Assembly (NCBI GenBank): GCA_020137815.1
Contig: CM035352.1
Location: 3,824,385 to 3,888,384, forward strand
Direction of reading: 5' to 3'
Length of the DNA stretch: 64,000 nt
Origin: Hormiphora californensis
Lineage: Eukaryota; Ctenophora; Tentaculata; Cydippida; Pleurobrachiidae
The notes below the pieces were generated by a model that was not told the DNA's origin, did not search any database, and saw nothing but the letters and a program-made list of their open reading frames with translations. A program made the translations under genes and the position numbers. This document shows, piece after piece, positions 20,001-30,052 of this stretch. How positions within the stretch are numbered: position 1 is the stretch's first letter; the number at the start of each line of letters is the position of its first letter.

Positions 20001-23000
20001 AAATTAATGATTCATGTCTGAGAAATGACGGTCAGGATCACAACTGTATAACTACACATACCTGCAGAAGATGGGGAGGACAACTCCAAAGCAAGACACT
20101 ACCAAAAGAATGATAATCTTTGAAACGTACTCGTATTCTTTTACCGGCCTGTATAAAGTGAGAGGATTACGGATATGTTTCATTGACAATACTAGTAGGC
20201 CCGTTCGCCCTACGGGCGAATTTCGGGGAAATGGTAGCTTGATTAGGGAACGCTGGCATCACCTGCACCATCCATTCCTAGCCTATTTCTCACTTTCTCC
20301 CTACCCATGTTGTTGTACGCTCTGGGCTTCCTGACAATGTCAAGGTGCGAATTTAAGAGATCAATGTTAGGGAGGTGCAGTGCTGTTCCAGAAACTCATC
20401 ACGTGAAAACTTGGCCGCTAAGCTATGTAGCCGATTCGGAGATTTCTATATTCGACTGGAGTAATCACCCTTGGGCGATGTTGGGTAAAGCTATCCGTAG
20501 TCATTGATTGGCTCGCTTGAACACGTTGGCGTAATCTGTCATAATCTCTAGCCTGCTCCCTGACAGCAGCAGATCTTCCGGACCCAGATGACCGTTGCCG
20601 AATAGCGCTTGGGGGTGAAGAGTTAGACATCAGGACAAAAGTAAAAGAATGCACGTGCAGAATTGAATTTCCCTTAATACCCAAAACTGCAACTGGGAGT
20701 GAGGTTTCTAAGTTGCTCTAATAATTGCACGTGCAGGTGTAGTTGCTAGGTGATGTAGCACTGACAATTTGAATGGTAAGTAAGTATGATGAACTGGCTA
20801 GGAAATTATGGACTGCAAACGCCGTTTTCGCATCGCAGATTGTGTGCTCTTTCTTAGAAAACTCAAAACCGTCACATTTCAATTCTCCTTCTGTGACTGT
20901 CTGGCGCCGCGACCCCATCTGAGAATCAAATGGGGTATGGCGCCGCCATACAGTTCTGTGACAAGTTGTGGTATGTAACTCAATAAATAGTGGCCAAAAG
21001 CACACTCTCCTTATTAACTTACAGTACATTGAAAGTCACATCTTTCCCGACATTCCCTGATCTCGAAAAGAGGACGACCGCAACCATCCATGTCCCCTCA
21101 GCCAGATGCGGGCTGGGAAACATCACTCAACACGATACTCCCAAATGTACTGAAGCTCAACCTCATGCTCTTAGTCGTGGTGGCATTGGGGGACACCAGG
21201 AACTGGTACAGTTCATCCGTGTCCTGGGTCACTATCAACTTTCCTGTGGATCGATTGGGGTTAATAATCATGCATGTATGGAGTTACAATTATGGATGAC
21301 GGTATGGGCGAAAGTTCCGCATCTATGGAAAAATGAATAGCTGTCAATTACCGCAAGATATTTCACCTACCTACAACTTCGGATGTATTAGATTCCACCT
21401 GTACGGCGATATATCGATACGTCTCGGTTACATCGAATGTCCTGATTGTTACTCCTTTGACCGTTAGTGGCACGCTCTCGTTAAGAGGTAGGTCTACCGA
21501 TGCGGTGGAGTAATCCACGTTGAACTGCGTCAGAGCACTACCTAAAAAACAATTTGTTATTTTCTCACTTTCCTTTACATTTGCGAAACAGAGTCTAACT
21601 AGGTAAGAAATTAATATGAGTTAATGTTAATAATCATTACTTAAATCAAGCTGAAGCATCACTTGTAATTGGGAAACAACTTGGTATGTTTCTGTTCTGG
21701 TCAACATGATCAACTCCATGTTATTCGATGTGGTTATAAAGCATAATTGTTAGTTTCAATTATATGAAGGGATTAACAGAATTCTCCCACATGAAAAAAT
21801 ATGTGATGGGGGTCAATTACCGGCAAGAAAATTCACCAACTAACTTCGCTACTACCTACGCAATTGTATCTAGTTCTGGTTACACTCGAATCTTTTGTGG
21901 ATCACTCCTACTGACCTTATGCACACTTAATCGTAGAGTAGTTCAAGTGTTACATAGCTGGAGTATAACCACGTTGAACTGGTGAGTGACATACCTTAGA
22001 TCAAGAATTGATACCTCAACTTCCTTTACCATTGGAAGTCCGATCGGTCCATCAGTAAAGAGTTATTGACTTTAATGAATAGATCGACTTAATTCAAGCT
22101 GTGTCATCACGAGAATTAGTCAGACCATTCATTTTACAGTATAGAGGAATACAAGGGTTACCGGAGGAATGCTGTGGCGTAGGAGCCATTCTCATGTTTA
22201 CAGTCCATGGAGAGAATAACAAGGGACCCGCGATCAACCTGAAAAAAAATCGGGTGGGTTCATTGCGGAGGAGGGGTGGGTTAATTGCAGAGGAGGGGTG
22301 GGTTGATTGCGGAGGAGGGGTGGGTTGATTGCGGAGGAGGGTTGGGTTGATTGCGGAGGAGGGGTGGGTTGATTGCGGAGGTGGGGTGGGTTGATTGTGG
22401 AGGAGGGTTGGGTTGATTGTGGAGGAGGGGTGGGTTGATTGCGGAGGAGGGGTAGGTTGATTGCGGAGGAGGGGTGGGTTGATTGCGGAGGAGGGGTAGG
22501 TTGATTGCGGAGGTGGGGTGGGTTGATTGCGGAGGAGGGGTGGGTTGATTGTGGGGGAGGGGTAGGTTGATTGCGGAGGTGGGGTGGGTTGATTGCGGAG
22601 GAGGGGTAGGTTGATTGCGGAGAAGGATTCAGTCAATGGCCAGGTTAATTCTAGGCCCCTTGATAAGAGGATGGCTGTGAACAGTTGCGGTGTGGAGCTA
22701 CTCAAACACTCCTGCTAGTTTATGTGTCTCCCAAGGGAGAACCAGTGTTGGAGTACTTTGACATGTAGGGTGTGTTACATCGGGAGCGGTGAAGTACAAA
22801 CACACGCTTGGTTTGCTGTGCTACTCAAAGACGGGGATAGACAACAACCCAGTGATTACTCTTGCTTTGAGATGGTAGAGAGAGAGGAAAAAAGAGAAAG
22901 AGAGAGAGAAGGGTGTGGTGATCACTGGTTTTGATTCACTTGCCGCAACAAATTGCTACACATCAAACAACTTACAACACCCAAGTTAACCGGCCAATGA

Positions 23001-23333
23001 GACTGCGTCATCATATGGCATTGTCATGGTAACATGATTTCTCTTTGAATCGTTCATACTTTCTTTTTATTCTAAAAAGAGCACGGACATGCAATGTCAA
23101 GCGACTCAAATTTCTCTCACCTTGATCTCCATGGTTTCGGAAACCCTCGTATTATCCCCCGATCCATCTCCCACGTAAGCCAACAAAGGCCTACTGGTGT
23201 CTTGAACCTCAGAGCTTGTGAAAGAGGCCGAGCCATCTGAGTTTATGAATCCCTCAGCCTTCCCTATCTTCTCCTGTCCCAGGGACAGGGAGAGAAGACT
23301 GAGGAGGATGACCGCCAGAGGTCTTTCAACCAT
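17026..23333 (-). CDS. SIDT: SID1 transmembrane family protein (SIDT-like)
   Basis: Exons (minus order): 23121-23333, 22162-22238, 21371-21537, 21023-21243, 20062-20148, 19591-19738, 19069-19156, 18420-18591, 17671-18305, 17026-17450. All phases agree if a 49-nt intron (21113-21161) is removed from the fourth exon, giving about 727 residues, the family's size. The N-terminus is a signal peptide ([19 protein letters not shown]) and a beta-rich ectodomain; many membrane helices follow. Family signatures: DVCYYNEKC, YHICP..FQFDT and FWDAHDLWHFF; the His and Asp residues match the metal site of the CREST superfamily. The family moves or senses dsRNA and lipids at cell-surface or lysosomal membranes. 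An acidic Glu/Ala-rich cytosolic tail of about 50 residues after the last helix is unusual, since relatives end soon after it. Introns contain a Helitron, minisatellites and a decayed duplicate exon. Confidence 0.9.
17521..17594. mobile_element. Degenerate Tigger-like MITE in a SIDT intron
   Basis: CAGTTGGACCCCGATATACC and GTGATATCGGGGTCAAATA are imperfect inverted ends around a G/C-rich hairpin. Confidence 0.6.
18779..19052. repeat. 30-bp minisatellite, nine units
   Basis: TTGCCTAGGTGATATGACAC then CCTATCATTG, nearly perfect, in the SIDT intron between 18592 and 19068. The unit is a multiple of three without stops, so both strands appear open by chance. Confidence 0.95.
19760..19830. repeat. 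Hairpin next to a SIDT exon
   Basis: CAGATGTATGTAGGTAAATG and GGCATTTACCTACATCTG are inverted around CCAATTTCAATGAAATTC. It lies just upstream (minus strand) of the acceptor at 19739. Confidence 0.75.
20192..20789 (-). mobile_element. Non-autonomous Helitron-like element, copy 2 (intact, 598 bp)
   Basis: Same ends as the copy at 14153: minus-strand TC start after A, terminal hairpin TTCGCCCGTAGGGCGAA and CTAG before T. Sequence agrees closely except for the insert missing here, so this is the empty site of that insertion. It lies in a SIDT intron. Confidence 0.82.
20897..20953. mobile_element. 57-bp hAT-type MITE (8-bp TSD)
   Basis: CTGTCTGGCGCCGC at the left and GGCGCCGCCATACAG at the right form imperfect inverted ends; the flanks are a perfect 8-bp duplication TTCTGTGA (20889-20896, 20954-20961). 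Confidence 0.85.
21777..21995 (-). pseudogene. Decayed duplicate of a SIDT exon
   Basis: This intronic stretch parallels 21290-21545, which holds exon 21371-21537 and its 3' flank: shared words include TGTCAATTACCG/GGTCAATTACCGGCAAGA, CACCAACTA/CACCTACCTAC and CCACGTTGAACT. The copy has stops in the matching frame and lost both splice borders, so it is a dead tandem duplicate. Confidence 0.7.
22252..22622. repeat. ~21-bp minisatellite beside a SIDT acceptor
   Basis: GATTGCGGAGGAGGGGTGGG-type units, about 17 copies. On the minus strand the array ends about 15 nt before the acceptor of exon 22162-22238. Confidence 0.9.
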
Positions 23334-23738
23334 CCTAAAATTAGTAAAATTAGGAAATATGTATTATGCAAATCATATTATATCGAATGGGCGTATATCA
23401 AATGGGCAAGATGCTCCAGCACTGCATGTCAGGAAATATGTGTACCAATATTTACTGCTGAATATACACAATACTATTGGCACGAGGAAGTATAAAAGGC
23501 ATGTGTGAGAAATTAGTGTGAGACGAAGAGGCAGCGATTTATTGTGACACACAAAACATTTCAATGGCTTTGTCGGTGGACAACAGAAGATATTTATAAT
23601 TCTGTCGGAGAAATATTCTCCCCACACCACGTGTCAAATGCATTTCTTCAAACCAATATTTGGATAAACTTGGGCTGAAATTTATTAAAGTACGACATGG
23701 AAAACATATACACTGTACATTGTACAAGGTGCATTGTA

Positions 23739-24612
23739 CCGTGTGCGGCAAAAAAAATCCCCCCCCCTAGACCACCATAGTTGCCGATGTGGTGGAGAGC
23801 TGTAACTTGGCAGGGTTGCTCCACTATGTCTATCTTGATCCTGACAGAAAAATCAGAGCTCTAGCTCAAAATTCATTTTTTTGATAGGAATGAACATTGT
23901 CATTCATTCCAAGAAAAAAATATTTTCGGTCCAGAATTCAAGCAATTATCTTTGGCCATCGATTAGCTTTCCAATGTGACCAAGATCATCTAAATTGGGC
24001 AACCACAAGAGACACAGTGTCATCTTTCTTAAATTTAATCAGGTCATGTGATCTTCACCGAATCGTTGAGTGTTCAGTATTACGAATCGGTCTAAGTGGT
24101 AGAGAATCACGTATCACGGCCGCTAATGAGGTATGTGTACCAATACAGGGTAATGTGATTCGAGGAAAGAGGACATTTATCAAAGAGCTACAGATCTCAT
24201 GACCAATCAGCATCGTCATCCCTCATTAGTAGCCGTGATACGTGATTCTCTACCACTTAGACCGATTCGTAATACTGAACACTCAACGATTCGGTGAAGA
24301 TCACATGACCTGATTAAATTTAAGAAAGATGACACTGTGTCTCTTGTGGTTGCCCAATTTAGATGATCTTGGTCACATTGGAAAGCTAATCGATGGCCAA
24401 AGATAATTGCTTGAATTCTGGACCGAAAATATTTTTTTCTTGGAATGAATGACAATGTTCATTCCTATCAAAAAAATGAATTTTGAGCTAGAGCTCTGAT
24501 TTTTCTGTCAGGATCAAGATAGACATAGTGGAGCAACCCTGCCAAGTTACAGCTCTCCACCACATCGGCAACTATGGTGGTCTAGGGGGGGATTTTTTTT
24601 TGCCGCACACGG
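23739..24612. mobile_element. Foldback element B, copy 1
   Basis: Arms 23739-24130 and 24222-24612 are inverted copies around a 91-bp loop. The ends CCGTGTGCGGCAAAAAA and inverse sit next to TA on both sides (23737-23738, 24613-24614). A run of C or G follows the A/T run near each end. No coding motif is seen. Confidence 0.9.
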
Positions 24613-25090
24613 TACAATGTACACTTCAATGTTCATTTTGGGCTTCACCCAGTGAAAAGTTGGAAAGATTAGCTTATCAAACTTGGAATATGCTATACCC
24701 TCACTCAAGGTTCATGGTGTTTCCGGAGCTCTAATAATACCCCTGGAAGTGTGTTTTTGTCATCTAAAGTACCGGAAAGATACTTTTTTCCTGGCTCTGA
24801 GACACAACTAGATCTTCATGCTGATAGCATAGTATGATCTAAACGGGTTGTTGAGTAGTGGACGGATATGGAAAACAATGGGATATGATATTTTCTTCCA
24901 ATAACACGACCGTAATAATATAACAAGCTACCATTGCCGTTTCAGACCTCTCGTCTCTCTCCCTCTTAGCACTAACTGAGTTGATGAGTAGATATTGGAA
25001 AAACCAAGAACGGCAGTATATCTTCTTCCTGTATGTGACTACCCTATATAAGCCGTGCTGCCATTGACAGTTGACAGTATCTTATGGAAA

Positions 25091-26613
25091 ATGTCACATA
25101 GCATTAGTTATAATGATTGTGTCAATGATACTATACCTGTTTGTAAATTCAGACTTATCAACGTGAGTATAATTTTGTTTCTGAAAGGGAGCTGCTAGAG
25201 TATAGTCCATTTCTTACTACTATAATTACCCTTTTTGCGTTACAATACACCTAATAGGGTGCAGTGATAACTGATATAGGGCTAACGGGTACAGTTGCGG
25301 CTGCCTACATATCATTCAACATAATTACAGCTCGATTACGATTACCAGGCAGTCAGGTAATGAAGTAAATTAATGTTGTTATTTTCAAAAATTTTTGTCA
25401 ATTAAAATTGAAATTTATTCTGATTTGATCTGGATATTTTTATAATACCTGTAGTTGAAGGCAGGGAAACACTACAAGTACACGGCACTATATGGGGGAA
25501 AACAGTCGTGCCTGAACCTCAGGTTCAGGCCACGGCTATGCTCCATATTCCATATTCTTGTCACAGTTGAATTTTGAACGGCCAATACCCCCCCAGAATC
25601 TCTACATTTTACTTCTTATGCTGACGAACGTGCTAGTATCGGTAGTTGGAACTATTCGTGGCATAGGCATTCTTCACAGTGATATCTGGGATATCGAGGA
25701 TGGCAAGACAACGTCGAACAACTTTTGTAAAATCTTTAACCTTTTGGCGCAGTTTGTATGGTAATTTACACGACGCATTATAGTATTCCAACAACTCAGT
25801 CTTCAATTAATATGTAGTAATTTACATTTACATATGAACAATACATAATTCCCAAACTAATATTTCCTGTAGGGATATCCAGATGCCTGTGATATTACCG
25901 ATATCGGTAGACAGGTTTTTAGCGGTGGTAATGCCCTTACGACATAAGCAACTAAGGGGTTCACGGGTTTTTGAGGTGGTAATGATAACCCTGGCATTTG
26001 GACCCGCCCTTATCATGACCCTTATCAGGGTAACTACCTTGCAGCTTGGACTATCCAGGGTAAGAGTGATAAATCAATCGGTACACCGATTTGAGTAATG
26101 TCAGCTATAATTAGTATTATGATATAAGTAGACCCTTTTTCCTGAACGTCAATCACTCCACCTTTCCCATTTTAGATAAACCACTTCCATATCAGGTACA
26201 TCAGAAAACTCCCCCCAGATGTACCCCCCCTAAACCATCCCTCTCCTATCCCCCAGATAAATTACAACCAGGAGTACCACCGCTGCATCTGGGACGGATC
26301 ACCCCTCATCACCACCACTGTAATCCACATCGTCTTCATGATCTTACCATTCAGCATCTCCATTCTCCTCTACCTAGCCATCTTCCTGACTGTCTACTTC
26401 AACGGGATGGCCTGTGCTAAGCTGTTAAAAATCAGTTTCCTAATTTGTCTTTCCAACATCTTGAGTGCAATTCCGGAGGTTCTCCTTCGCGAAGGTGTCC
26501 AATTCAGTTACGTTACTGCACAGATTACAGTAACCTGTTACTATATTGTACCCCTGTGTGACTGTGTGGTTTACTATTTCGCTAATCCATCTGTGAGAAC
26601 TAAAATGTGTTAA
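25091..26613 (+). CDS. Rhodopsin-like (class A) G-protein-coupled receptor
   Basis: Five exons, 25091-25162, 25258-25356, 25567-25760, 25873-26059 and 26257-26613, all GT..AG and frame-consistent, encode 302 residues. Seven hydrophobic segments are visible. TM2 is in NLYILLLMLTNVLV. The conserved disulphide Cys precedes TM3 (NNFCKIF) and pairs with YHRCIW in loop 2. The TM3 end reads SVDRFLAVVMPLRH, a DRY-type motif. TM7 ends YYFANPSVR, an NPxxY variant without the Tyr. The usual TM2 Asp is Asn and no CWxP is seen in TM6, so sodium-site and switch residues have changed. The N-terminus is short (MSHSISYNDCV). Such receptors sit in the plasma membrane; the ligand cannot be told. Tyr-to-Arg in NPxxY could mean altered signalling, which is inference. 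The gene sits between two copies of one foldback transposon. Confidence 0.87.
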
Positions 26614-26895
26614 TAAGATTAGATCGTACCACAAACAGTTTGTTGTGGGTCATCATTTTTCATATCAATTCGGATATAATTTGATGGACATGGTTTAAAA
26701 ACATTGTTTGCCCTTTCCAGCGCTAGGCTGAGTCATAATTGACAAAATTAAACCGAACTTTCGTCCTACATAAGCTAAAGTGTATAACATTGATGTCTGT
26801 TAGAATTACTACAAAACAGGAACAAAAGATAGAATCAAGAGACAAGATCCAAGATTCATGTAGAAAAAAAAAGCACAACTTCGTAATTTCTCGAT

Positions 26896-27045
26896 TAGAT
26901 ATTATAGTGATGAGTGATGAAAGACGCATAAAATATCACCCTCTACTACTCGCATTACTTTGTATATCAGCTGGCTATTTAGTACAGCTTGTATTATAGC
27001 AGGTGAGAAACAACATTTTCCTTCTCCCCTACTGCTGCTCCTCCC
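26896..27045. repeat. Duplicated segment, copy 1
   Basis: CATAAAATATCACCCTC.., TATTTAGTACAGCTTGTAT and GAGAAACAACATT..CCTTCTCC recur at 28264-28395 on the far side of foldback element B copy 2, in the same orientation. A short open frame (MSDERRIKYHP..) is probably fortuitous. Confidence 0.75.
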
Positions 27046-27372
27046 CGAGAGGATCAGAAGGACAAATGCTCTTATGGACGATGGTATTATATAGTTAACA
27101 GGCCGTATGCTTCAATAATACAAAGTACACTACAAGTGCAGTAACATGGTCCTTTTAAATGCGATGTATAGTAAGACCATAAAAAGCTAAGGCCAGTGAG
27201 AAGGAAAAGAAAATGTACGCAAAGTATTCTGTACCAGAAAATTGAAAAATGCACGAGTATAAGCTTTGTCTGAACGTGTGGCAACTAGTTTCGACGCAAT
27301 TACCCCAACAAGCTTGGGTGTAATCAAATTTACACGAAGAGAAAACATGGATCTGAACAGAGAAAGCAAGTA

Positions 27373-28249
27373 CCGTGTGCGGCAAAAAAAAAGCCCCCCC
27401 CTAGACCACCATAGTTGCCGATGTGGTGGAGAGCTGTAACTTGGCAGGGTTGCTCCACTATGTCTATCTTGATCCTGACAGAAAAATCAGAGCTCTAGCT
27501 CAAAATTCATTTTCATGAACGGAATGAACTTCTCCGTTCCTTCGATATGAGACCCCCTCATCATTCAGAATTTTTTGCCCGTCTTTGGCTATCGATTAGC
27601 TTTCCAATGTGACCAAGATCATCTAAATTGGACAACCACAAGAGACACAGTGTCATGTTTCTTAAAGTTAGTCAGGTCATGTGATCCTCACCGAATCGTT
27701 GAGTATTCAGTATTACGAATCAGTCTAAGTGGTAGAGAATCACGTATCACGGCTACTAATGAGGGATGACGATGCTGATTGGTCATGAGATCTGTAGCTC
27801 TGTGATAAATGTCCTCTTTCCTCGAATCACATTACCCTGTATTGGTACACATACCTCATTAGCGGCCGTGATACGAGATTCCTCTGCCCCTTGGCTCGAT
27901 TAGCAATCCCGGATAATCAACGATTCGGTGAGGATCACATGACCTGACTAACTTTAAGAAACATGACACTGTGTCTCTTGTGGTTGCCCAATTTAGATGA
28001 TCTTGGTCACATTGGAAAGCTAATCGATAGCCAAAGATAATTGCTTGAATTCTGGACCGAAAATGTATTTTTCTTGGAATGAATGACAATGTTCATTCCG
28101 TTCATGAAAATGAATTTTGAGCTAGAGCTCTGATTTTTCTGTCAGGATCAAGATAGACATAGTGGAGCAACCCTGCCAAGTTACAGCTCTCCACCACATC
28201 GGCAACTATGGTGGTCTAGGGGGGGGGGGCTTTTTTTTGCCGCACACGG
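27373..28249. mobile_element. Foldback element B, copy 2 (opposite orientation)
   Basis: Same ends (CCGTGTGCGGC) and TA flanks (27371-27372, 28250-28251) as the copy at 23739. The loop is the reverse complement of that in copy 1, so it is inserted in the other orientation. Its right arm has diverged more than the left around 27870-27920. The two copies bracket the GPCR gene. Confidence 0.9.
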
Positions 28250-28263
28250 TACAATTTGTCTCG

Positions 28264-28395
28264 GTTAGATATGGCGATGACAGGCACATAAAATATCACC
28301 CTCGTCTTACTTTGTATAGCAGGTGGATATTTAGTACAGCTTGTATATAGCAAGAGAGAAACAACATTCTCCTTCTCCTCTACAGCTATAACAGC
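28264..28395. repeat. Duplicated segment, copy 2
   Basis: Direct repeat of 26896-27045 with small deletions. Confidence 0.75.
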
Positions 28396-28399
28396 AGTA

Positions 28400-30052
28400 G
28401 TAGGGTGCTGGGGTGAAGGTCAGGTAGGAACTATGAGAAGAGAACACTGAACACACACATACCCAACTAATTGCTTGCCTGCCGGGCAGTCGATGTACTT
28501 TATTGAATAACTATAAGTTAGTCATGTTTTTCACTGCCAGAGCTGAAGTTTTACACGAAAATTACAGCCGAGGAATGCTAATATGTGTGTACAATTAAAC
28601 AAGAAATCGAGAATTTCTACTCATTGATAAGTAGCACATACATACAACAAAATACAACTTATTCTAATTCTGATTTTAATTCTACTCAAACTTTGTACTC
28701 AACAACTCAAACTTACACAGCATTTGATGAGAGGAAGTACAAATCAGTGGCTATTATAATTGGTATAAACTAGCTGAGAAGGTAGAGAGGAGAGAGAGAA
28801 TCGGGTGATTGTGAGAGAAGTTGGAGAGACGGAGAGAGAATGAGAGAGAAGAAGGAGAGAAGGAGGGAGAATGAGAGAGAAGAAGGAGAGAGCCAGAGAT
28901 TTGGGGAGATTCTCCACGGGATAATGAGAGAGAATTAAGAAGCTGGATAGAGAGAGAGAAGAAAGTTGGTATACAATCCACGTGAACTCGGTGTAGACCA
29001 TTAGAGAATTAGGTGGGAGACAAGTACGTAGGAGACAATTGTTCTTGGGGGGGGGGGGGGGTGACTATCATGGTATGATTCATCAATTAGGATTATAACA
29101 TCCACGAGTAGCAAAACAAGTTGTACTGGAAGATGTTCAAGGAGAGAATTACTAAGAGAAATGTACAACACATTGAAGGAACGCAGAGATACTGAATCTA
29201 TGCATGCTCTATACATGAATTGCAGTGTTTTATAACAGTCTGGAAGCAACTACAAGGGGGGAGGGTATGTATCAAGCCGACAAGCAGTATTTGCCTTCCT
29301 ATATTCAAAAGGGTGATACGTGTATCACGTTTAGTAGAGCGAGGGGTCCAGATTTTACTTGTATACATAGTATACAACTGTTTACTGTTACAGCTACATT
29401 TATGGAAATATTTAAATCGGAGTCCTTAGATGATGAAAGTAAAAATAAAATTGTAAACGCGCTTCTAAAGGCTCTGTGCGGTAGCTGTAGACATAGTGAT
29501 AAATCACCTTCCTAAATCCTAAAAATGAAATTGAATACGGGTATGCAAAAGTAGGGGAAACATTTGAGAAAACACTACATTTATATTATTTACCGGAGTT
29601 TACACAAAGAGATGTTACTCTATTACAGTATTACCTTGAGCACCCGCTGAAGCAATTATATAGTGCTTTTGATCCTGAGTCCTGACCAAGCATGGTATAA
29701 TTTGAGTTTAGAGATATCTAAACTCTCTATATAGAGTGATCACATCAACCATACAGAGATACATTAATACAGATAGAGAGGGCCAAGGGACAGAGAGACA
29801 GACAGACAGACATACAGACAGACAGAATTGAGTTGAATTAAGTTGAATTAAAAACGAAAGTCTAAAAAGGTAAATGTTGCTCGATAACAAACTTCAATTG
29901 AACATCAAACCATAAATTGTAACAAAATATACAAATCATAAAATCCCAAGAGTCCATAAAATTCGACTCAACTAACCCACAGCTCTCACTGATACTGATC
30001 AGGGACAATTGGCAAATCAATGTCAATTTTACCAGTAGCAGAACGAACTATA
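28400..30052. other. Intergenic, with one frameshifted reading frame
   Basis: AG-rich DNA at 28780-28970, a G run at 29047-29061 and a GACA/CAGA tract at 29790-29825. Only the frame at 29225-29685 looks protein-like. Confidence 0.5.
29225..29685 (+). pseudogene. Unrecognised reading frame broken by a -1 frameshift
   Basis: A 97-codon open stretch ends at 29515 (..LCGSCRHSDKSPS), and immediately downstream the next frame is open to a stop at 29683-29685 (FLNPKNEIEYGYAKVGETFE and KTLHLYYLPEFTQRDVTLLQ, ending FDPES). The two pieces overlap near 29505-29515, so a single lost or gained base would make one protein of about 150 residues. There is no ATG at the 5' end, although an internal Met (GEGMYQAD) exists and an acceptor-like TATAACAG lies at 29231-29238. 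Codons are more AT-rich than in neighbouring genes, which may hint at a different origin. I do not recognise a family. It could instead be a decayed transposon gene, an exon of a larger gene, or an assembly indel. Confidence 0.35.

Noticed and set aside
22094-22705. 203-codon minus frame rich in NQPTPPPQ
   Set aside because: Translation of a 21-bp minisatellite; only the short exon 22162-22238 in another frame fits SIDT.
23897-24455. Frames of 80-101 codons in element B
   Set aside because: Mirror-image readings of the arms; no similarity to a transposase.
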